The notes: generated by a model not told the origin, from the letters alone. Counted from the stretch's first letter, positions 45,340-57,749 are shown. The stretch: DNA of 64,000 nt from Chaetoderma sp. LZ-2023a (GCA_034401795.1 CM067374.1:98180860-98244859), one strand, 5' to 3'. Translations and numbers: made by a program.

Positions 45340-45900
45340 TGTGCTATCTAAGGTAGCGCTGACGCGAGTGCTAATCCGAAGAATAGCCGATCAATCGAAA
45401 AGATTTGTTTATTTGTCATAATTTGTGTAAGTGTGAATACTTACATAGGTAAAAGTGGACTTATTTCGGATTAGCTCTAGTGTGAACACAAGGCTCGTAA
45501 GCGATATTGCGCGTGAAAACGCTCGCGTTAAAGTCAAAATAAGAAGAAATTTATACGAGTGCATTTCCATGCATGCGATAGCCCGCGCGAATTATCATTG
45601 CGAGCGAGAAAAAATTGGTCATCGATCGATTTTTTGCGCGCTCGATGAACCTCGCACGCGAAAAAAAACCCCGATCTACGACCGATTATTCCTTCACACG
45701 ATGAATGTAAATTTCCTCTTGTTTCCACTTTCAAAAATCGGCCATCGTTTACTTGGAAAGCGGTACAAACAGGCATACCATATCTCGCATGCGTTTGGAA
45801 ACGCTTAGATGAGGAGCGGGCATTTTTAACACGATGCGAAAATTGGAAGCGCGAAAAGCTACGCGATTTCGCCTGCGAAATTCACTGATTTATACACATT
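45340..45900. other. CpG-rich unit with inverted CTAATCCGAA motifs, unclassified
   Basis: It is unusually rich in CGCG, GCGC and TCGAT words compared with the AT-rich surroundings. 'gtgctaatccgaagaata' (about 45368) and the complement-type 'tatttcggattagctc' (about 45460) form an inverted pair, followed by 'gtgtgaacacaagg'. One 117-codon plus frame (45455-45808) spans it, but I do not recognise the product. It may be a non-autonomous DNA transposon. Confidence 0.35.
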
Positions 45901-46419
45901 AATGTGGCAGGTAATGCATTTCACATAAAAATACACATTTTCCTGTTTCGCCAAAAGTTACCATAATGACGGGTGATTCTAGTTCATCGAGTGACGCTAA
46001 TATGTCGCTTATGATGGCTTGTAATACACATATTCAGTAATGCACCAACAAACAAGTGTAACCAATCAAACACGGATTTATTTTTTACAAAACTGCGGAT
46101 AGGCTGATCTTGAAATTTTTTCAAAAAATGAAACTAGTAATGATGCGGATAGTACTCTTGCATAGTATATAACACTGCTGTAAAATTTTGTTGATATCTG
46201 GTGAACCATTGTTGAAAATGAGTGGTCCATAAAAAACTACAACAAAACAAACATTAAAAAAGAGATATCAGAAGATACAAATATCTCACATATTAAGTTA
46301 CCGCATGATCCGGCTGCTGCAGGACCAGGTCTTCCCAGGACAAAATATACTGCGAAAAAATAATCTCCAAGCCATGTACATTTATAGAATTAGATTGCCC
46401 ATTTGACCCCTGGCCACTG

Positions 46420-46700
46420 CCATGAGATTGACTCAAGAACAAAACAATTTGTTGTACTCTGATCTACTAGCTACAAGCTTCAAAATGATGTGTGACATGG
46501 CCACATTTGATAAAATTTACTTTCTTCCCACCATTTCCCCCCAGCCTGCCCCTGAGGTTGATATCAAAATTCCAATGTGTCATGCACATCCCTGGCCATA
46601 TTGTAGATATCGGATTGTCTGGTGGGGAGTCATGACCCTGTCGATATCTTATATTTATGAGTAAGACCTTAATGAAATTCATCTTTGAAATTACCAGGTG
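46420..46700. repeat. Old dispersed repeat (unit related to 48.1-49.0 kb)
   Basis: Words such as 'ctacaagcttcaaaatgatgtgtgacatggcca' and 'cacatccctggccatatt' match the units at 48.1-49.0 kb. It ends in 'accaggtgagctaatga' as in the hairpin-ended family. The DNA from 45900 to 46420 and from 46700 to 47200 has no recognisable gene. Confidence 0.65.
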
Positions 46701-47203
46701 AGCTAATGAACGGGGTAACACGATAGGCATCATCATAGTATATACGCAGTAGGACGCTGCACTGGGTGACATCGGCCTGTGCTGATGAATCAGTGTTTCG
46801 CAGAAATGGATGCAAAACTGGTTTGATACTGTAACTATATGTAGTCAGAATTGAGTAGGAATTGAATAAGATGAGAAAGGACCACCGGTTGTGGGTTGAT
46901 GATATCTGTCAATAGTTGAGGATGAAAGTTGGTGATGTGGGATCGGCACACACTTTCAGGATATTCAGCAGCTGTTTCGGCCAGTGGTTTAGTAAATAAT
47001 CAAGCAATGAGAATCGTAGGAATCGATAGGTTTGGACGTGACGGACTGAATGATGGTTAACATTTAGGGATGACAGTCAGCACGTCGACTCCCTATAGAA
47101 AGCACAACAACACCAGCTGGTGATGAGCTCATGTAGCTCACGTGCTATTACCCTTCCCATCCTACAGGCAGATGCCTAGTAGGCAAGGGACAGGACAGAG
47201 ACA

Positions 47204-47860
47204 TTGTAGCGTCCTGTAGGAATAAGTAAAACAATCTAAATTTATCTAAATTTGTATATCAACTATATGTCCCTCAAAAGGAGACATGCAACAACAACAC
47301 ATTCGGTGATGTTGTTGGTTAGCTGACAGCGCGCATCAAAGCAGAACCAGCCCAAACCGGTTGGACCATGTTCAGGGTTCCCTTTTCGGAAGGAATAATC
47401 AGAGTATGATTGGTCGGGATGACGTCACAATCAATGAGCATCCGGCCCGAATCTGGGAAAGAGAAGACACAAACGAACATGGGCGGGAAACTCAAAGGAG
47501 TATATATGGGGCACTGTGATAATCGTCGGGGTCCGTCGTTGGCATCGAAAAACTATCTCTGAATATATTGGAGTAGGAGATAGCTAGTTAGGTTGATAGA
47601 GTATAGCAGACCCGTTATGAAGGGAGTAATACGAATCAGTAGCAAATAGGAAACAGCCAAGTTAAGTAAAGTAGTATAAAATAGTCAAACTCGTATAAGT
47701 ACTTATCTTTTACTCGTGGCAGCAAAAGCCACCATTAGTTATAGTGTACAGTAGATTTAATAAAATTATCACCTTGATAACCTCAAGGCAAGAGTTTGAG
47801 TTGTGATATTAACTCTGGAGACTACGGAAGATCACCGTAGCTTACCTGCAAGTTCTGGTA
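47204..47860 (+). mobile_element. Probable solo LTR with CRE-TATA promoter
   Basis: It begins near TGTAGCGTCCTGTAGGAAT. It contains ATTGG (47409-47413), a perfect CRE TGACGTCA (47420-47427), TATATAT (47501-47507) and AATAAA (47759-47764), in an order and spacing like U3-R-U5. No gag or pol is seen on either side. The ends are uncertain, and the sequence is not similar enough to the 14-27 kb LTRs to call it the same family. Confidence 0.4.
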
Positions 47861-48079
47861 GTCAGTCAGATCAGGCCCGGATATCAGATACAAGTATCGT
47901 TAAGTTCAGCTATAAACGAGGCGAGCTGATATCTATTTCTTTCGTTCTCGGTAAGGTGGGTTGTCGCAGCAACCTTACACACAAATCTTACCCAAAACGG
48001 AAGAGACTTCATAGTCAAGTTTACCTCATAAGAACGTATACGTAGCATAGAAACATGAGACACATAAAAAATCTTCAAT

Positions 48080-48990
48080 ATGTGTAATCATAGCGAAAGT
48101 TTCAAGTTTTTATGTGAAATTGTCTAGGAGGAGTTGCGTTACAATCGATTGGTGCCCACTTTTGACCCCGACCCCTACCCTCAGTTTGATCCAAGATCAA
48201 AATAATTCATTGTGCAGTAGTATACTCATCATTGGCTTCAAAAGGATATGTGACACGGCCACCGTTGGAATAATTATATTTTTACCCCACATTTCCCACC
48301 CTCAGGGCCAAAATACCCATGGTACTACCCATCGGGCAAGCATAGCTTGGAGAAGAATAGCTTGAAGACTGAACCATAAAGCCTTTCTTCCCAGGAGTAA
48401 CCTGAAGTCAGTGTAATGACAACTGGCACCCTTGGGCTAACCGAAAGGCAAATGGTCCAAACATAAGCAAAGTTTATAGTCTGAAAATAAAAGAAACATT
48501 TTCAAAAACAATCAGCATAATACATATTTGGATGTGAAATGGTCTAGGAGGAGATGCGTTACAATCGATTGGTGCCCATCTTTTGACCCGCCCCCCCCCC
48601 CACACACCCCTCCACCCCCCCACCCCCCGCCTTACGCTCAGTTTGACCCAAGATCAAAATAATTCCTTGTACTGTAGACTACTTATCATTGGCTTGAAAA
48701 TGATATGCGACATGACCTTTTGGAAAATTTAATTTTTGACCCCACATTTCCCACCCCAGGGCCCTGACCCTGGTGTCATGTCAAAATTCCAAAAGTGCCC
48801 TGCACATCCCGGTCCATATGTGCAATCATGCCCAAAGTTTCAAGTTTCTATCTGTAACGGTCTAGGAGTTGCATTACAATCGATAATTACTGGCCAATTT
48901 TGATCTTTTGACCCCTGGGGCGTCAGAACAAAATTCCAAAAGCATCATGCACATCCTTGCCCATATGTATAATCATCCCCAAGGTTTCAA
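48080..48990. repeat. Degenerate tandem repeat, three units
   Basis: Units contain 'ggtctaggag.agttgcgttacaatcgattg', 'ccaagatcaaaataattcc', 'tcattggcttcaaaatgatatg.gacatg' and 'catttcccacc'. A C-rich run lies at 48590-48630. Confidence 0.8.
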
Positions 48991-49129
48991 GTTTCAAAAG
49001 CAAGTCTTTGCTGATTAAATTGTCATTTGAAAAAACCTTAATCACAGCATAATACATATAACATGGATGCAAATCAGCCATAAAATTATCAAAGTTCAAA
49101 TGCCGAAAAAATAGGGAAAGATTTTGAAA

Positions 49130-49590
49130 ATCAATTTATTTTTAAGTGGGCTAGTCATAAGCATGGTATAGAATACATCTGTGAAGTTTTATTCAAATCG
49201 GATGAACCCTTGTGGTTGCAAATGTCATTTAAAAAAGCGTAACCAAGAAATTATGAGTATAAATTGGATACAAAACAGGCCTAAAATAATTAAAGTTTTA
49301 AAAAAAACCCCGTAACCATAGGATTAACATTAAGCTGGACACAAAAATCAGTCAAAGTTAAAACTTGAAAAAAACTAAGAAAATTTCAAAAATCGATATA
49401 GTTTTAATGTAAACTAGTCCTAAGCATCGTATAGAACACAGCTGTGAAGTCTTTTTAAAAACCAGATGAACCCTTAGGGGTGCAAATGTCATTTTAAAAA
49501 TCCTTAACCAGAGCGGACGTCAACGCCGACATATTTCCACCCTCTCTCAAAATCTCTTTTTTCAACTTCGTGAAAATGCGAGATAAAAAT
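49130..49590. repeat. Dispersed repeat, further copies of the 4.3-4.8 kb unit
   Basis: Three degenerate units share 'taagcat.gtatagaacacatctgtgaagt', 'gatgaacccttaggggtgcaaatgtc' and 'ccagagcggacgtcaacgc', with the 'tttttcaacttcgtgaaaatgcgagataaa' end. Confidence 0.8.
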
Positions 49591-50007
49591 AAATTGATTA
49601 TAAAACCGCCGCCGGAATTAGTGATCCTATGTCTTGCTTTCTGCTTCGCAGGCGAGACAAAAAGCGTCCACAATGCGGCGAGTTTCGCCATCGTTTGTTG
49701 ATGGAAATAGAAGTGAATGAAGATTGATTCCTGCATGGGATATTTCGAGATTCTAGAAGTCAGTTTCAGCAATTGTTGTAACAAGTAGGACGCTAGGACC
49801 AAGAATAAGCAGAACACAAACATCAGATCTTCCATCTCAGCAAAAGAAAACCAGCCATTTATCTAAGGTTCGTGGAATTTTATGAACTTAGTCCATCTGC
49901 CTCGACAATAGTCCATGCCCGTCAGTCAGTCCATCTATCGACACACGTTGTGAGTTCATCCGCACACCCACCCACCCAACAACAGACAGCGCACCCATCC
50001 ATCCATC

Positions 50008-50272
50008 CATATGAATCATCAGTGTGTGAGTATATCAGACATGTGAAAGCTGGTCGGCTAAACCTAGACTTTTTAGTCTTGGCCCGGTGGTCCAGTGGAA
50101 AGATGCCTGGTTGCTGATGCTATGCGGAGTTGCAGGATGACGGTTCGATCCCCCGACCGGGAGATGGTGATCAACAAATTAAACTAACGGGTGCAGCACT
50201 GTCGGCTAAGTTAGCACATGGAAATTGAAGCCGCACGTTGCCAGTGCGTCAATAAAATAAAAATACATATAC
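50008..50272 (+). mobile_element. tRNA-derived SINE, copy 1
   Basis: A tRNA-like head starts near 50081 and carries an RNA polymerase III A box TGGTCCAGTGG (50088-50098) and B box GGTTCGATCCC (50142-50152), then a body ('gggtgcagcactgtcggct') and an AATAAAATAAAAATACAT tail. The 70 bases before the head are also shared with copy 2. Confidence 0.85.
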
Positions 50273-50353
50273 TGCCAGAGCCGTGCTGGAGTCAGAGTAC
50301 AATAGGCGTAAAAGCCTAGGATTGATTGTGACAGATGCGTCCACAGATAGTCC

Positions 50354-50618
50354 CATATGAATCGTCAGTGTGTCAGTATATCAGACATGTGAAAGCTGGT
50401 CGGCCAATCCTTGACTTTTTAGTCTTGGTGCGGTGGTCCAGTGGAAAGATGCCTGGTTGCTGATGCTATGCGGAGTTGCAGGATGACGGTTCGATCCCCC
50501 GACCGGGAGATGGTGATCAACAAATTAAACTAACGGGTGCAGCACTGTCGGCTAAGTTAGCACATGGAAATTGAAGCCGCACGTTGTCAGTGCGTCAATA
50601 AAATAAAAATACATACAT
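50354..50618 (+). mobile_element. tRNA-derived SINE, copy 2 (346 bp downstream)
   Basis: Nearly identical to the copy at 50008, including the pre-head sequence and tail. The A box is at 50434-50444 and the B box at 50488-50498. Shared upstream flank means a tandem segmental duplication is more likely than two insertions. Confidence 0.85.
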
Positions 50619-50639
50619 TGCCACCACGCACTGTGTGAT

Positions 50640-52915
50640 TTAAGATGCTACTCTTTCTAACCTATTGGATGTCCAGTAATCAGTGACCAGATTTAAAGAT
50701 TAGTTTTTTTCTTTCTTAGACTCATTTTTCTCGTGCTTACATCGCATTTCCTATAGACTCATCAAGTCTTTTGCGTTTATTTGGGGGCGGGGGGGGGGGG
50801 GGCGGAAACATATCTTGACCGTACTGAAAGTCTGAAAATGAAGAGAACGGTTACTTTGGTGCAGGAGCAATGATGTATTTCAGATTTGATGACACGTATT
50901 GGCGGTTCAAGCCACTGGATAGAAAAATGTGTTTACTTTTGTCGCTTTATGCTCAACGTATTGAGTTTGCGTTACTAATTGAACAGTATTTAATTATTTC
51001 TGATGCCGATCTCCCACATGAATTTGCGCTATGTGCAGCCACATTTAGGCCTTTCAGAAGGGCAACTAACTGTTGACGGTTCATGGTATGCTGGGCAAAC
51101 TAACACCAAACCATGTTTTTATATCCATTGAATGACTGTTTTTATTTTAAGTGATCTATTTATTTTTAAGCAATAGTTGAATGAGTGATCAGTATACTTA
51201 ATGCTGTTTCTAAGTAATTGTGGCCAGTCTTCAAAATTTACTTGTTTTCCTTGACATTTATATTAACATATAAGGGCAACGTTAACCTGTGGTGGGAAAC
51301 ATGAAAAGGTGTGAAATGGCATCATTGTTGCCCTGGGGCACCTAGATCTTTTCATTTATTTCTAACCCTGATCTGCGAGTCATATATCCGCACCACTGTT
51401 TACGTGAAGGGAGCTTCTATTTGCACTGCTATTTACGGTAACTGAACTGAGTCCAGAGATACTATTTACACTATCAGAGTCTATTGACAACTGAGAGCGA
51501 GTTCGTTTACGTTCCCCATGGTTGATACAACACGAGACAGGACCGACGGATTTACGCCCCCGACAGTCCTGTCCACACGGGGACTGTGTATGATTTAATA
51601 CCTATCCACATGCAGTATTAATATCAACAATCTTACATGCTTAGGATTATTCCATTGATTATAAACGTGCTACAAACATGTTTCCTACGTATGCGTCACT
51701 ACATGAACTTGGAAAGGCTAACACGGGTAAATGCCCTTGTAATCGAATATGTAACCAGTTCATTGCCATGTTATTAATCAGTAGATGTAATTGGTTTTTT
51801 GGGGGGTATATCAAGAACCATTCAGTCCACATCTGGGTTGGTTTTATATTCAGTCTATTACACCTAAGGTCCACAGTTTGAACAATGGTACAATTTTTAC
51901 TTCTGGGTGTAGCGAGGTAAAGAACGAAGGCTATTTTTCGAGATAGTCTATCATTCAGGTGTGAATCAGGTTCTCTGGTTTAGTAGTTCTGAGTGTTAAC
52001 TATGACACCAAGTCGACATAATCCGCAAATGTGCAAATGCATTTTGATAATAGATTCCAATACTCTGATACACTAACAATGCACATTGCAAATTGTTGGC
52101 TGGTCGCTTGGTTTATGATTACTGTGATACTCACCGTTTAATTTACCACCTGCGAATGCATACTTGCTTAAAATGATACGATGTATCAGCCATTATGTAA
52201 CCCGATCCATACCTTATGCATTCAATCCAATATAGGATGGCTTCCCTTGTTTTCATTCCACAGCGAGTATAATTACTGTTATTCATGTGCACTCATCAAT
52301 GCTGCCACCATGACTTTCACAGCCGTGTTTATTTCGGATTTGCCAATACAGCAAGTGGTTGTTGTGGAGTGTTGATTTTTAATGCTCTGGACATGGTTTT
52401 TTTTACAATAATCTGTGCTAAATAGGTCTTAAACCCTCTTGTGTCAATATAACCATTTAATGATCAAACTGACTAAAGCACAAGTTTGCAGTGTAGTAAT
52501 CGATGGACGTGATCTCGTTTACCCGGGCATCTGCTCTTTGATGGCGAGTTCTTTCAATCATTCACAGATTGCACGCAAATGTCTTATAATTTTTATTGCG
52601 ATTCTGTCTTAATTTAGTTTGGCATTCATTTCGACTGCTTTGATATATGCGTGGCCACAGTGTTGTCTGTTGTTCAGACAGTTTTGTAACAAGAGGCCAA
52701 AGGGCATATACGGTCACCTGTACCATTAGCGTTTCAGAATCCAAGACAAAAATAATTCAGCGGCATGCTGAATAGCCTACTCTCTTCCTACAATGGGGGC
52801 GTCAGTTGCATGCTACTCTCTGTTGGGAATTCGCCCAATGGAAGCAATCTTGGACGACAAGGTATTACTCTTTCCAGGAGATATATGAGACAGAAATACA
52901 GCAGAATATAATATA
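50640..52915. other. Intergenic, no gene seen
   Basis: Apart from a G run at 50786-50803, this is AT-rich single-copy-looking DNA with only short random frames. No domain or repeat family is recognised. Confidence 0.5.
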
Positions 52916-53270
52916 CTGAATCATGACAAGTTTTCATGACAAGAGCTGGAGGTGTACTACAAGGGAGCTGCTAGTCAAGTATCTACGCCGATCAATTCAT
53001 ATCATTCTTGACAATACACCGGGAAAGGAGACTGGGAGGTCAATGGTGAATAAAGCAGTAGACAGATATTGGCTTAAATACATCAGAGCAGTGGTAGGTG
53101 CCAACATGTATCAGGCATGCAAGGACACCGCAGTATCATCGTGTTAAGAGTTTTGCGATCAGACCGCGAAGAGCGTAATCAAGGATAACTAAAGCTCAGT
53201 GGACAAGACACGGTGGAGACGTTTGAAAAAATCCTGATCGCAGCTGAAATAAGTTTTTTGGCAGGGTTAT
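52900..53270 (+). pseudogene. LINE C-terminal fragment
   Basis: The frame 52923-53147 contains 'ILDNTPGKETGRSMVNKAVDRYWLKYIRAVVGA', which resembles the post-RT C-terminal region of the LINE family seen at 1-1.9 and 10.2-11.6 kb. It is short and truncated on both sides. Confidence 0.6.
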
Positions 53271-53379
53271 TGATGGGTCCTATAAGACCACCGAATTACA
53301 CTAGAAGAATGTCAGTGCTCTACTGTTCCCAGTCGATCTGCAATCTTGTATGAGTTGTTACAGATGTTACACTCGAATG

Positions 53380-53456
53380 CTATGAAATTTTGCTGCGGCT
53401 GATGTCTGTGGAAGATTGAACAATCTCCCACAGACATCAGCTACAGCAAAGTTCCA
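53380..53456. repeat. Isolated palindrome
   Basis: Arms GGCTGATGTCTGTGG..AGATTG and CAATCTCCCACAGACATCAGC, with outer pairing to TTTGCTG/CAGCAAAG. The loop is only about 2 bases. It belongs to none of the other hairpin families by sequence. The sequence from 53460 to 54640 has no recognised gene. Confidence 0.85.
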
Positions 53457-54647
53457 TCTCTCAGCAGGATCAGAACTTCAGAATCGCGTTGTTCGTTACA
53501 TCCATCAGTTGCCTGTTCTTATCTGGAACGTAACATGAGTGCACTTTATATTTAGAAATACATATATGTCATCACTAGTTAATTTCGAGACATTCGCTGA
53601 AAGTTATAGAAATTTTGGAAAATTCTATTCTATTTTGGTAATATAATTGTCACGATTTTTTGTTACTTCACTAGACAATTTGGTAATGTCAGACGAAATA
53701 CTGACGCTACAAGTTCTACAATCCTCGCCATTCGCAAAATAAAAAACCTCTTATCGCAGAGGGTGCAAACAGCAAAAGGTATTGGAACAGCTAAAAGAAA
53801 TCAACTATGATATAAGCTCAATATATCACTTATAACACCCACAATTTGGGTTAATGAATCATGACAGCAATTGTAAGCAAATACTATTCTCTGTGATACG
53901 GTGGTGAATTCTGCTGTCAGTTCTTTTTTCATATTAGACATTTATAAGTTGCATCTTCTTGGCTATTGAGTGCCAGCATATACAAGAATCGAAGAACAAG
54001 TGCTAGTAGCATTGAGCCACTAGAAACAGTTTATGCACGTAATTCTGTAAAGAAAAGTTATAGATCTATCAGCTAATGTATCTTTAATTTGAGGTAGATC
54101 CCTTAACCTAAGGTCTGTAGGCACTCATACCCAGGTCTCGGAACTTGAGTCCTATGGTAATTTTATTTTTTTCTGATATTATTTCGTGATTTCTTGAGGA
54201 ATTGAAAACAAACCTGGTCAAAATGTTCCTACTGTCATCTAATATCAGTTCTCTCAATGACACTGACATTTGAAAGGTGATTAAATGATAGCATTTTATA
54301 TTATCTTTGAATCTTTTAATAAGATCGTTCCTCATGACAGCCTCAACCAATACTCACTGTATTCCATTGTCCAGTTTGCAAACTAGGACATACTACAGGG
54401 CATATGGCGGTGGGAGGGTGGGGGTATTTTCTGCCTTATCTGTATATATGGTTGGTGATAGCCCCCTAAAGGGTTTACACTACTACAGTTTATTATTATT
54501 ATTACTATATACTACCCAGGCCTAGACCACAGACTGAACTGTAAAAGTAGGTAATCAAATATATACTCTTGCCACAGTAGATCTAATAAATAAGTCAACA
54601 AGTTTCCAACACAGGTTTGTTAGTACAATTTTGAGAAAACTTCCTTT

Positions 54648-54719
54648 GACCATTTTGATCATAATTGGCTTGAAAGACATTGGCAGCGATGTCTTTCAAT
54701 CCAACATTCAAAATCGTCA
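54648..54719. repeat. Imperfect palindrome
   Basis: TTGAAAGACAT/ATGTCTTTCAA 11-bp inner stem with an 8-base loop, and outer similarity between GACCATTTTGA and TCAAAATCGTC. Confidence 0.75.
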
Positions 54720-55019
54720 ACAGTACGTTCTATTTTGTTTTGGAAACATGTTAAGTTATTTCTGAGCTATACTGTATCATAAATGAGTGTTTCTTTCAAA
54801 GGGCCGATCTTGTGTCTAACAGAACCAGAAGCAAGTACCCACTGTAGATAGTTCTTTTTTCCAAAGGGATTCTGAGGATTGGAGTGAAGTGGGAAACAAT
54901 CATATTCGGAGCATCGCCTAAATCTAATTCACGCACCTCCGCCTTCTCTGGGTACACCTTAGCAGCGGTTAACACAATAAAATACATATATAGATCAACA
55001 AAACGGTGTCACTTAAGTT

Positions 55020-55240
55020 AGGTGGCTGTCTTAACCATTACTAACCTGATGTCAATATTCTATCTTTTATTGTGCTAATAGCAAGGAAGCTGGTGCACAT
55101 TTTTCAACAATTTTGGTGAATGATGTTGCAACAACATCTTCCTCCAAATTTGTTGAAAAATGAACACCGGTTCATCTTTTAATTTAATTTGAAAATTAAA
55201 AATGTTGACATCGGGGTGATAAGGATTAATATCCTAGCAT
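55020..55240. repeat. Hairpin family 3, copy 1
   Basis: Palindrome 55088-55172 (arms GGTGCACATTTTTCAACAA / TTGTTGAAAAATGAACACC) within a longer unit, including 'gatgtcaatattctatcttttattgtg' and 'catcttttaatttaatttgaa', that recurs at 57.75-57.96 kb. Confidence 0.82.
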
Positions 55241-55555
55241 ATTTAGATTGGGTTACATTATCTCTGTGCCTTGGACATTAGGAGGGGGTTGGGCGGGGTA
55301 TCTTAGTATGAGCCAGCATCAATTTGCGCCAGACACAACAATCTGAATTGCTTTTGTGTAAGTTCATTTGAGAGGCCTTTATTATATTATGTCATTTTAG
55401 CCACTGAAGCATAAATGCAAAAATAACAGTTTCTGCTAGTGATATTTATAATTTACTGCTAACTACATTCTTACATCATAAAACCAAAATACGGTATTAA
55501 CCGCCTGACTGCTGAGATTTTGCAGATGACATCTTGCAGGGATTATATATCAGTA

Positions 55556-55650
55556 CTTGCTAAATATTTTGAAAACAATTTGACAGAAAGTTGTTGGTGG
55601 CTAAGCCACCAACAACTTTCAGTCAAATTATTTTCAAAATATTCAGCAAG
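55556..55650. repeat. Hairpin family 1, copy with near-perfect 46-bp arms
   Basis: Arms run from CTTGCTAAATATTTTGAAAA through GAAAGTTGTTGGTGGC to the complement, with about three mismatches and a 3-base loop. The tip differs entirely from the GGGTGCTGTTGC tip of other copies. The DNA from 55240 to 55555 and from 55650 to 56080 has no gene seen. Confidence 0.9.
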
Positions 55651-56079
55651 TCAAGAGGTTTTGTTCATTGAAATTAGTTTCTGATCGTTTGCAGCAGTGA
55701 GACGGTTAAAAGACTACGCACACACATGCCGTATAGCCTACAGATCGATGGATCGACTGAAGAAATTGCAAAGTACAGAAAAATCTAGAATACAGAGGAA
55801 ATAAAATAATACTAAAGTATACATGTTACAACACTAATTATTTTTTGGCCAACACGTTGAGTGAATTTCAATAAGCATTTTGTTGAAAAATCTTCTACGA
55901 CAACATCGTGTTTAAAGTCATCAGGTATGCAGTTAAGTAAATGTTGACGTTATTCACACATGAGGGATCCGGCTTGTCACTCAAGTATATGATGTCATAT
56001 TCAAATATGCCACATGTTAGCGGATGGCACAATACAAAAGATGAAGCTCCATCACAAAAAAAAAGTCTCCCATGAAAGT

Positions 56080-56400
56080 GTACGAATTGTATGTCTTTGA
56101 TGAATTTACAATTTAATAAACATTCTATTGAACATATTGAACATAATTTGACGAGGAGCTGTTACTGCCATACATATCAACAGTTCACTGTCAATGTATT
56201 TTCAAAATATCCAACAGCTTACCTGTATAATTGCCGTGTAAATGGGATTCTGGGAATTCAAGTTTCAAAGTGATAAAATTGATTCCAACATGCCTAGAAA
56301 GTGGGCATAGCTTAGCTAGAAATGGGCGTGGCATAGCTAGAAATGGGCGGGGCATAGTTAGAAATGGGCGGGGCATAGCTAGAAATACACCCTCTGTAGT
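56080..56400 (-). mobile_element. MITE-like element, hairpin family 1, decayed palindrome with long flank
   Basis: 'gaattgtatgtctttgatgaatttacaatttaataaacat', a decayed palindrome to 56217, 'cttacctgtataatt', then a tail with a four-fold local repeat of 'gggc(a/g)(t/g)(a/g)gcatagctagaaat' at 56300-56385. Confidence 0.7.
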
Positions 56401-56678
56401 AATTTTATGAATTTCACAATAGTTAACATATACGTAAACATTATATGACACAATTATTGAAACGTGTCCGTGCGCTTTTGAATATGTTGGATATCACCAG
56501 TTATTACGGCATGATTCTATTGAGGTCTTGCTCACAAATAGGACTATGGCCTATGAGAAGTATATTTCTCATATCATAGACTTTTATCGACACATCTAAG
56601 TCCATCATCTTATGAAAAAAACATAGACACGTGCATGCACAAACACGCTAAGTAGTAGGCCTAACAATGGACTGAATG

Positions 56679-57121
56679 CTATTGAGCAATATCCCCTATA
56701 CACTTTCTCAGAACATGACTTGTATACGAATCGTGTCTGGAGAAGCTGGACAAACATCGAGCGCAGCGGTATATCTCGCGAGATCGGGTAGAGTGACTTA
56801 CACAGTGTCGCACAAAATTCACATGATTCTTAACAACTGTTGAACATAATGGACATGTAAAGCTTTCTGCCGTCTTGTCTACGTGACCTCGCAGATGAGC
56901 TTTGTACACATCCAGGCGCACAAAAGCATCGTGACAATATAAGCACCAAAATGCATCAGTACATGGTAATTGTGCACGTGAATTCCTACAAGCCTGTGCC
57001 TCCAATCTGCTGTACAATTCCCGGCTTCGAATGGGCGGAAGAGATACGTCCTGTACAACATTGGTAGTGCGGGTGTTTGGCAGATAGAGTAAGGTAGAAA
57101 TACTGACATCTTGGGCAGCAT
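56679..57121 (-). CDS. Zinc-finger gene, terminal exon with three fingers (copy 2)
   Basis: The exon starts at an acceptor (TTCTTGCAG just above 57121) in phase 1 and is open to the stop at 56679. The frame has no ATG and is entered only by splicing. About 35 residues precede the block that leads into the fingers. Fingers: 1 begins 'CLYCHDAFVRLD' (C2H2), 2 begins 'CPLCSTVVKNHVNFVRH' (C2H2), 3 begins 'CARCLSSFSRHDS' with His-x4-Cys instead of His-x4-His, so it is C2HC. Layout, phase and finger 2 sequence mark it as a paralogue of the 42.8 and 60.4 kb exons. Earlier exons were not found. Confidence 0.75.
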
Positions 57122-57129
57122 CTGCAAGA

Positions 57130-57500
57130 ATTCAGACAATATTTTGTTTTAATACCAATATGAGCATTGGTAATTAATTAATTAATTTGACACATTATGC
57201 ACTATAATTTATTAAATAAGTATTATCATACGTGTTCGGGGTGAGGCATGGTATACGTGTATGTCTCGTGACTAGCGAAACACCTCAAGAAAGATAGATG
57301 GAGAGAGACCTTTGCTAACGAAAGAATATAAATGTTGTTTATAATTCACTTCATTTTATGTTGATCATTAGACCATTCGTCAAATCCTCCTAACGTAAAA
57401 GGAATAAATAAGTTAACATTTTGTTCATTATAAAAATATCTGCAAATTTGAAAATAGTGAATATGAAATACAAGTGATTTCAACATAGATCTGATAGATT
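57130..57500. other. Intron or intergenic sequence, nothing recognised
   Basis: AT-rich DNA upstream of the zinc-finger exon. No conserved frame continues from the exon across the acceptor. Confidence 0.5.
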
Positions 57501-57745
57501 TCCACTGGATGAATCCAGTTTTAGCTATGCCCCTCCCATGTCTAACTAACCCCCCTCCACCCATGCTTTGCCCTTGCTTGGATCGATCCCTGAATTTCAA
57601 TTTTCTGAAAACTATACTGGTAAGTTGTTGAATATTCTGAAACTAATTTGACTGGGTGCTGGCAGCAACAGCGCCAGGTCAAATTAGGATCAAAATATTC
57701 CAGACGACGGTTATTAAATGGCAAAGACACAATTCGTACAACTTG
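57500..57745 (+). mobile_element. MITE-like element, hairpin family 1, shortened tip
   Basis: 'gaatccagttttagctatgcccc', 'cttggatcgatccc', 'aaaactatactggtaag', palindrome 57624-57703 whose left tip arm is partly deleted (GGGTGCTG directly followed by GCAGCAACAGCGCC), then 'ggttattaaatggcaaagacacaattcg'. Confidence 0.75.
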
Positions 57746-57749
57746 ATGA

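Noticed and set aside
45455-45808. 117-codon plus-strand frame in the CpG-rich unit as a gene
   Set aside because: Both strands are open, no domain is recognised, and CpG-rich DNA has few stop codons by chance.
56879-57139. 86-codon minus-strand frame overlapping the second zinc-finger exon
   Set aside because: Shadow in another frame; the finger frame is the conserved one.
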